NCBI GenBank assembly: GCA_963763855.1
Contig: CAVXPU010000005.1
Span: 1,860,001 to 1,924,000, forward strand
Source of the DNA: JAIBCC01 sp963763855
Lineage (GTDB): Bacteria > Acidobacteriota > Blastocatellia > Pyrinomonadales > Pyrinomonadaceae
Direction: 5' to 3'
Length of the DNA: 64,000 bases
Shown: positions 59,740-64,000 of the stretch, one piece after another
Position numbering within the stretch: the first letter of the stretch is position 1
How the letters are laid out: every line of letters starts with the position of its first letter
The notes under the pieces: model-generated
What the model saw: the letters and a program-made list of their open reading frames with translations, nothing else
What the model was told of the DNA's origin: nothing
The model's database searches: none
Translations under genes and position numbers: made by a program

Positions 59740-61989
59740 ATGAAAAAACTTTGGATCGTATTTATTGCGGTCATAATTGGTTCGTTTGGTATTTTATTGT
59801 GGCTTGGAACTGAAATTTATTACCAGGCTCCGCCGATTCCGACTGCGGTCGTCACAACCGATGGAAACACTTTAATCAAAGACGGCGAAGTTTCAAACGG
59901 ACAAAACGTCTGGCAGGCGATGGGCGGAATGCAAGTCGGTTCGATTTGGGGACACGGAAGTTACGTCGCTCCCGATTGGACGGCGGATTATCTGCACCGC
60001 GAATCGTTGTTTATCTTAAATGATTGGGCAAAAACGAATTATTCGAAAGATTATGCGGTTTTAAATTCCGAAGAACAAGCCATTTTGCGTCAGCGTTTAC
60101 AAGATTTGATGCGGAAAAATACTTACGATTCTGCGACCAATAAAATTACAATTGATCCGATTCGTGCGAAAGCATTTGAAGAAAATCTGAAGCATTACAC
60201 AGATGTTTTTGCCAACGGAAATGCCAATTTTGCAATTCAAAAAGGTGCGGTTTCCGATCCAATAAAGTTGCGTGAAATGACCGCATTTTTCTTTTGGACA
60301 TCGTGGGCTTCTTCAACCAATCGCCCGAATCAAACAATGTCTTATACATCCAATTTTCCGTCTGAACCTTTGGTCGCTAATGTGCCGACGAGTTCGACGA
60401 TTGTTTGGACAGGTGTCAGCGTAATTGCTTTGATTGCAGGAATTGGCGGTTTAATTTGGTATAACGCGGGAATGCGGAAAGATGCTTCAACCGATGATGC
60501 ACCGCACAGCGACCCATTTATCGGAATGAATTTTTTCCCGTCGCAAAAAGCTACTGTCAAATACTTTTTGATTGTTTCATTACTATTTTTGCTGCAAATA
60601 ATTATGGGAGTTATCACAGCACATTACGGCGTTGAAGGACATGGATTTTATGGAATTCCGCTCGCCGATTATTTGCCATATGTCGTAACGCGGACGTGGC
60701 ACACGCAACTCGGAATTTTTTGGATTGCAACCGCTTGGCTCGCTGCCGGATTATTCGTCGGACCAATCATCTGCGGTTATGAACCGAAATATCAAAAACT
60801 CGGCGTTGATGCGTTGTTTGGTGCATTGTTGGTCGTAGTTTTAGGCTCGATGGGCGGACAATGGATGAGCGTTATGCACAAGCTTGGCAACGGCGATCTG
60901 TGGTTTTGGTTCGGTCATCAAGGTTACGAATATGTAGATCTCGGACGAGTTTGGCAAGCAGCTTTGTTTGTCGGATTATTGCTCTGGCTGTTTTTAATTA
61001 TCAGAACAACCGCTCCGGCATTGAAGGATAAAACAACACCTAAGTCATTGTTGGTATTGTATTTAATCTCAACGACTGGAATCGCACTTTTCTATATGCC
61101 AGGACTTTTTTGGGGAATGCGAAGCAACATTTCCGTCGTTGAATACTGGCGTTGGTGGGTTGTGCATCTTTGGGTTGAAGGCTTTTTTGAAGTTTTCGCC
61201 ACGGTAGTTGTCGCGTTTTTATTCGCCAAAATGGGCGTGATAAATATGTCGAGTGCTGCGAGAGCTTCGATTATGTCAGGTGCGATTTATCTCAGCGGCG
61301 GGATTATCGGAACTTGTCATCACCTTTATTTTTCGGGAACTCCAACCGTTGTTTTAGCATTCGGTGCAGTCTTTTCAGCACTTGAAATCGTGCCGTTGAC
61401 GATGGTCGGCTATGAAGCGTGGGAAAATCTACACAGGCTTGAATCCAGACCATGGCTAATGCAATACAAATGGGTAATCTACTTTTTTGTTGCCGTTGCG
61501 TTTTGGAATTTGGTCGGTGCGGGCATTTTCGGTTTTATGATTAATCCGCCGATTGCGTTGTATTACATGCAAGGCTTGAACACAACGGCAGTTCATGCAC
61601 ACGGAGCGTTATACGGAGTTTACGGAACACTGGGACTCGCACTTTTGCTCTTCTGCTTGCGTGCAATGAACCCGCAACTTATTTGGAAAGAAGGACTTAT
61701 CAAGTTTGCGTTTTGGGCAATCAACATCGGATGCTTGGCAATGATGCTTTTGAGTTTACTTCCAATCGGCTTAATGCAAACTGCGGAATCAATTTCAAAC
61801 GGCTATTGGTCGGCTCGCAGTCCCGAATTTATGCAAACTGATGTGATGCAATTTTTCCGTTGGATGAGGGTTTTGGGAGATACCATTTTCGCTGCCGGTG
61901 CGTTTGCTTTTGTTTGGTTTGCTCTGGGCTTGATCTTGAAACGGAAAAAGAGAAATGAAGTACCGGTTGCAGAGCCGCTCGAAGCATGA
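59740..61989 (+). CDS. norZ: Quinol-dependent nitric oxide reductase
   Basis: A 749-residue single-subunit enzyme (qNor) reducing NO to N2O with quinol electrons. The N-terminal extension (about 1-220) with one helix plus VWQAMGGMQVGSIWGHGSYV replaces the cytochrome c subunit of cNor. The catalytic part has 12 or so helices with HTQLGIFWIATAW, WWVVHLWVEGFFEVF (haem/FeB His and the FeB Glu), GTCHHLYFSGTP and VHAHGALYGVYG. It protects against NO or serves in partial denitrification. It has a GAGGAAAATAT site and is followed by a terminator. Confidence 0.95.
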   Translation: MKKLWIVFIAVIIGSFGILLWLGTEIYYQAPPIPTAVVTTDGNTLIKDGEVSNGQNVWQAMGGMQVGSIWGHGSYVAPDWTADYLHRESLFILNDWAKTNYSKDYAVLNSEEQAILRQRLQDLMRKNTYDSATNKITIDPIRAKAFEENLKHYTDVFANGNANFAIQKGAVSDPIKLREMTAFFFWTSWASSTNRPNQTMSYTSNFPSEPLVANVPTSSTIVWTGVSVIALIAGIGGLIWYNAGMRKDASTDDAPHSDPFIGMNFFPSQKATVKYFLIVSLLFLLQIIMGVITAHYGVEGHGFYGIPLADYLPYVVTRTWHTQLGIFWIATAWLAAGLFVGPIICGYEPKYQKLGVDALFGALLVVVLGSMGGQWMSVMHKLGNGDLWFWFGHQGYEYVDLGRVWQAALFVGLLLWLFLIIRTTAPALKDKTTPKSLLVLYLISTTGIALFYMPGLFWGMRSNISVVEYWRWWVVHLWVEGFFEVFATVVVAFLFAKMGVINMSSAARASIMSGAIYLSGGIIGTCHHLYFSGTPTVVLAFGAVFSALEIVPLTMVGYEAWENLHRLESRPWLMQYKWVIYFFVAVAFWNLVGAGIFGFMINPPIALYYMQGLNTTAVHAHGALYGVYGTLGLALLLFCLRAMNPQLIWKEGLIKFAFWAINIGCLAMMLLSLLPIGLMQTAESISNGYWSARSPEFMQTDVMQFFRWMRVLGDTIFAAGAFAFVWFALGLILKRKKRNEVPVAEPLEA

Positions 61990-62017
61990 GTCTTTGATTT
62001 AAATACCTCCAATAATA

Positions 62018-62049
62018 GTGGGATGGCTGAGGAAACTCCGCCATCCCAT
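62018..62049. terminator. Bidirectional terminator between norZ and the molybdoenzyme operon
   Basis: GGGATGGC (62020-62027) pairs with GCCATCCC (62040-62047), with an inner GAG/CTC pairing around GAAA. It separates convergent transcription units. Confidence 0.85.
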
Positions 62050-62084
62050 TTTCAGTCTCAATCGAATCAAAGTGATTTACGCCG

Positions 62085-62723
62085 CTAATTTATGCCGCAT
62101 TCAAAGAATTCTTCGTCCATCTCTCCCAAAACCGGCAATATTTGCCTTATTTTTTTGTCTTTATCGCGACCCACGCGTTTGAGAAGTGCCGTGCTGGATA
62201 ACGCGAGATACTCTATCCCTGAGGAGGCGAGCGACTTTGCAATTTGTTCAGTATATTTTGCTAGATGTTCGTCGTTAAAAGTTTTCGCAGCTTTGGCAGT
62301 TATTTGAGCATGTTCAGAGTCGCCGCATTCGTTGGCGAAAGCTTCTTTTAATTTCAGATAAGCCATGAAACCTGTTTCAACGGCGATATGATCCGGCGTT
62401 TCAGCTGTATTCGGCTGATACGAAAACGCTTTGTAGAATGCCGATAATTCCGAAAGTAAATAGCCGGGCTGCACCCAACTTCGATAAGTAACTTCGCGGG
62501 CGGGAGCGGGTCCGCCGGGACCAAAAATTGAATGATAAAGACCGTCGCTCGCTTCGACTTTGGCAAACTCAGCTGCAGTCCTTAATTGACCATCGGTAAT
62601 TTCATTAGCTAGGTTCTTGACGTTTTCATGCCAATTGCCGTTGGGACATTCAAACAGCAGACTAATTAGTCGCCATTCCGCTGCTTCATTTAAGAGATTT
62701 GTTTTCTGTTGTTTGGCTTTCAT
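62085..62723 (-). CDS. TorD/NarJ-type molybdoenzyme assembly chaperone
   Basis: A 212-residue, all-helical cytosolic protein typical of the TorD/DmsD/NarJ group that guards insertion of the molybdenum cofactor. It has AAEWRLISLLFECPNG at the start, YHSIFGPGGPAPAREVTYRS (the family's PxxExxY region), DHIAVETGFMAYLKLKE and HLAKYTEQIAKSL. It is eight bases downstream of the haem-binding gamma subunit gene and is the last gene of the operon running out of the right edge. Confidence 0.88.
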   Translation of the reverse strand: MKAKQQKTNLLNEAAEWRLISLLFECPNGNWHENVKNLANEITDGQLRTAAEFAKVEASDGLYHSIFGPGGPAPAREVTYRSWVQPGYLLSELSAFYKAFSYQPNTAETPDHIAVETGFMAYLKLKEAFANECGDSEHAQITAKAAKTFNDEHLAKYTEQIAKSLASSGIEYLALSSTALLKRVGRDKDKKIRQILPVLGEMDEEFFECGIN

Positions 62724-62730
62724 TTTATTC

Positions 62731-63576
62731 CTATTTCATTATCAAATTTACCCAGCCCGTCCGCATTTTTCTCGCTCCGGTTTCGCCTTTCGAACCTTCC
62801 CAAATGGCAAAGGCGATCTGTGATTGTTTTTCTTTTGAGAAGCCTTCGGGCAATGGTCGAGTGATGACCACCGCCCATCCTTTTGCAGTTCTTACGCCTT
62901 TGCCTTTGGAGAAGGATTGCGGGTTTGGCGAGAGCGTTCCCGGACCTTCGGCAATGAGGTCTTCAACCGGCTGCTGACGCGGACCTTGACGATTGTTACC
63001 TAAAGATCGGGCAGGTGCGTAACGCAGTTCTGCATCTTTCCTAGCTTGAGGATTCTTTTCTAAAGACTCGGCTTGAAAAGGATAATGATCCGGTTTGGCG
63101 TTTGGATAAATACTCGTAATTTCATCTGCTCTGCCGTCAACAATCGCTTGCCAATCCGCCCGCCAAAACGAAATTTGGACAGTTTTATCCTTTTCGCCCA
63201 TTTGCGGTGCCGGAACGGCGGCTTCGATTTTTATCGGAACTTGAACCGCACAACCGTCAATAAAATTATGCGGTTTCGCCATATCATTTTGGGTATCATC
63301 GAGCCATTCGATTCGAAATGCGACCTCCTTACCGTCAGTCACCGCCTGCACCTGAACTTCCTGAGTCGTAACTTCCATCTGACGCGGCTCGACTAAATCC
63401 TGCAAAATCAGTTTTGAGCCGTGAGTTGGGGCATTGCTCCAAACCGAATCATTTGCTTCGAGCGAAATTTTCGGAGCGGAAACAACTTGCACATCGGGCG
63501 TTAGAACTACTGCTTTTCGACATGATACAAAAAGAAGAAAAATTATGAATATTGATAGAAAAATTACTTTTTTCAT
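62731..63576 (-). CDS. Molybdoenzyme gamma subunit, ethylbenzene-dehydrogenase-like haem b lipoprotein
   Basis: A 281-residue exported protein with a lipoprotein-type signal (FIIFLLFVSC at the cleavage site) and the domain of the haem-binding gamma subunits of EbdH, SerC, ClrC and NarC. Blocks are DSVWSNAPTHGSKLILQD, VAFRIEWLDDTQNDMAKPH and FIDGCAVQVPIKIEA, with QISFWRADWQAI and the terminal VITRPLPEGFSKE ... AFAIWEGSKGETGARK. Met or Lys haem ligands cannot be assigned with certainty. It lies between the beta subunit and chaperone genes. Confidence 0.87.
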   Translation of the reverse strand: MKKVIFLSIFIIFLLFVSCRKAVVLTPDVQVVSAPKISLEANDSVWSNAPTHGSKLILQDLVEPRQMEVTTQEVQVQAVTDGKEVAFRIEWLDDTQNDMAKPHNFIDGCAVQVPIKIEAAVPAPQMGEKDKTVQISFWRADWQAIVDGRADEITSIYPNAKPDHYPFQAESLEKNPQARKDAELRYAPARSLGNNRQGPRQQPVEDLIAEGPGTLSPNPQSFSKGKGVRTAKGWAVVITRPLPEGFSKEKQSQIAFAIWEGSKGETGARKMRTGWVNLIMK

Positions 63577-63654
63577 AAAAACCTCATTCGATTTTGGATT
63601 TCGGATTTGTCATTAAATCAATCCAAAATCCAAAATCAGCATTCCAAAATCGTG

Positions 63655-64000
63655 TTACGGACAATTAGTGCGTGTAATCTGATACAGTTTGTCCACCGCC
63701 GGACGAATATGGACGGGTTCTTTCATCGGCACGTCAACGAGTTCTTTGCCGTTTGCATCCAGTCCGATAATTTTGTCGCCGACCCGTTTCCAACGCTCCA
63801 TTACCATTTCGCTTGAACCGAAAAGCCCAAGCAGTCCCATCAAATCATCGTCTTTATTGGCGGCGGCTTCGCGATAGGTTTTGATGGCGTGGTCAACTCC
63901 GGGACCAAACATTTGTTTGGTAAATGATGTCGGAACGTGAATCGGCGGAATATAATAAACATTCGGTTCAAGCCCAAACTGCGGAAACAACGGCAACGCT
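63655..64000 (-). CDS. Molybdoenzyme beta (iron-sulphur) subunit, C-terminal part (cut by window edge)
   Basis: The open frame enters from the right edge. It reads LPLFPQFGLEPNVYYIPPIH, VPTSFTKQMFGPGVDHAI and ERWKRVGDKIIGLDANGKEL, the C-terminus of NarH/EbdB-type four-cluster ferredoxin subunits. The cluster cysteines lie beyond the window. Only this end is present, so nitrate reductase, selenate/chlorate reductase and other type II DMSO-reductase relatives cannot be told apart. The preceding qNor gene makes a periplasmic nitrate-reducing role attractive but unproven. Confidence 0.85.
   Translation of the reverse strand, partial: ALPLFPQFGLEPNVYYIPPIHVPTSFTKQMFGPGVDHAIKTYREAAANKDDDLMGLLGLFGSSEMVMERWKRVGDKIIGLDANGKELVDVPMKEPVHIRPAVDKLYQITRTNCP

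Noticed and set aside
61803..62044. Minus-strand ORFs in the 3' end of the NO reductase gene
   Set aside because: They are antisense shadows of norZ and overlap the terminator hairpin.

Overview
The window is a low-GC, gene-dense bacterial chromosome segment with genes on both strands and mostly short spacers. Several traits point to a Gram-negative heterotroph of the Acidobacteriota (Blastocatellia/Pyrinomonadaceae type). They are serine/threonine kinases with PEGA and FHA domains next to proteins that start with a short zinc ribbon, exported TldD/PmbA-type proteins, many secreted amidohydrolases and peptidases, an SLBB polysaccharide-export protein and a DUF2490 beta-barrel-type protein. 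The assignment is inferred from gene content only. No rRNA, tRNA or CRISPR array was found.

Layout. 1-6.3 kb (minus): translation block thrS-infC-rpmI-rplT-(pheS), then a DEAD-box helicase whose 3' flank carries a small inverted-repeat element with one cargo gene. 6.5-14.8 kb: a secreted D-aminoacylase-type hydrolase, EVE (frameshifted), GNAT, ATP-grasp, a diacylglycerol-type glycosyltransferase, an EamA exporter, a CoA-binding protein and a MogA/MoaB-type molybdenum cofactor protein. 14.8-22.3 kb: complete histidine operon hisG-D-C-B-H-A-F-IE, preceded by a 21-codon leader ORF rich in His codons. 22.3-32.5 kb: AraC regulator, DUF4386, a secreted peptide/amide hydrolase operon, a sensor kinase and small membrane proteins. 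32.6-40.9 kb: SDR, metallo-hydrolase, an exported TldD/TldE-like pair and a small export-related cluster. 40.9-43.2 kb: a compact three-hairpin RNA candidate, a promoter and an attenuator-like leader before an APC/KimA-like permease. 43.2-51.8 kb: purD, YhhQ-type transporter, recG, two tandem rsmD-like methyltransferases, EamA and aroC. 51.9-56.4 kb: signalling block with two kinases and two zinc-ribbon membrane proteins. 56.4-59.2 kb: peptidoglycan amidase-like protein coupled to an SIS sugar isomerase, and a frameshifted YihY. 59.3-64 kb: anaerobic nitrogen block, with a cupin and quinol NO reductase behind an FNR/DNR-like box, facing a molybdoenzyme operon (beta subunit, haem-binding gamma subunit, TorD-type chaperone).

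The most noteworthy regulatory observations are the His-rich leader of the his operon, mutually exclusive stem pairings upstream of thrS, an ATC start for infC, and the structured RNA plus attenuator before the permease. Three genes (EVE, SLBB export, YihY) each carry one apparent single-base frameshift. That may be biology, but it is also what residual sequencing or assembly errors look like.
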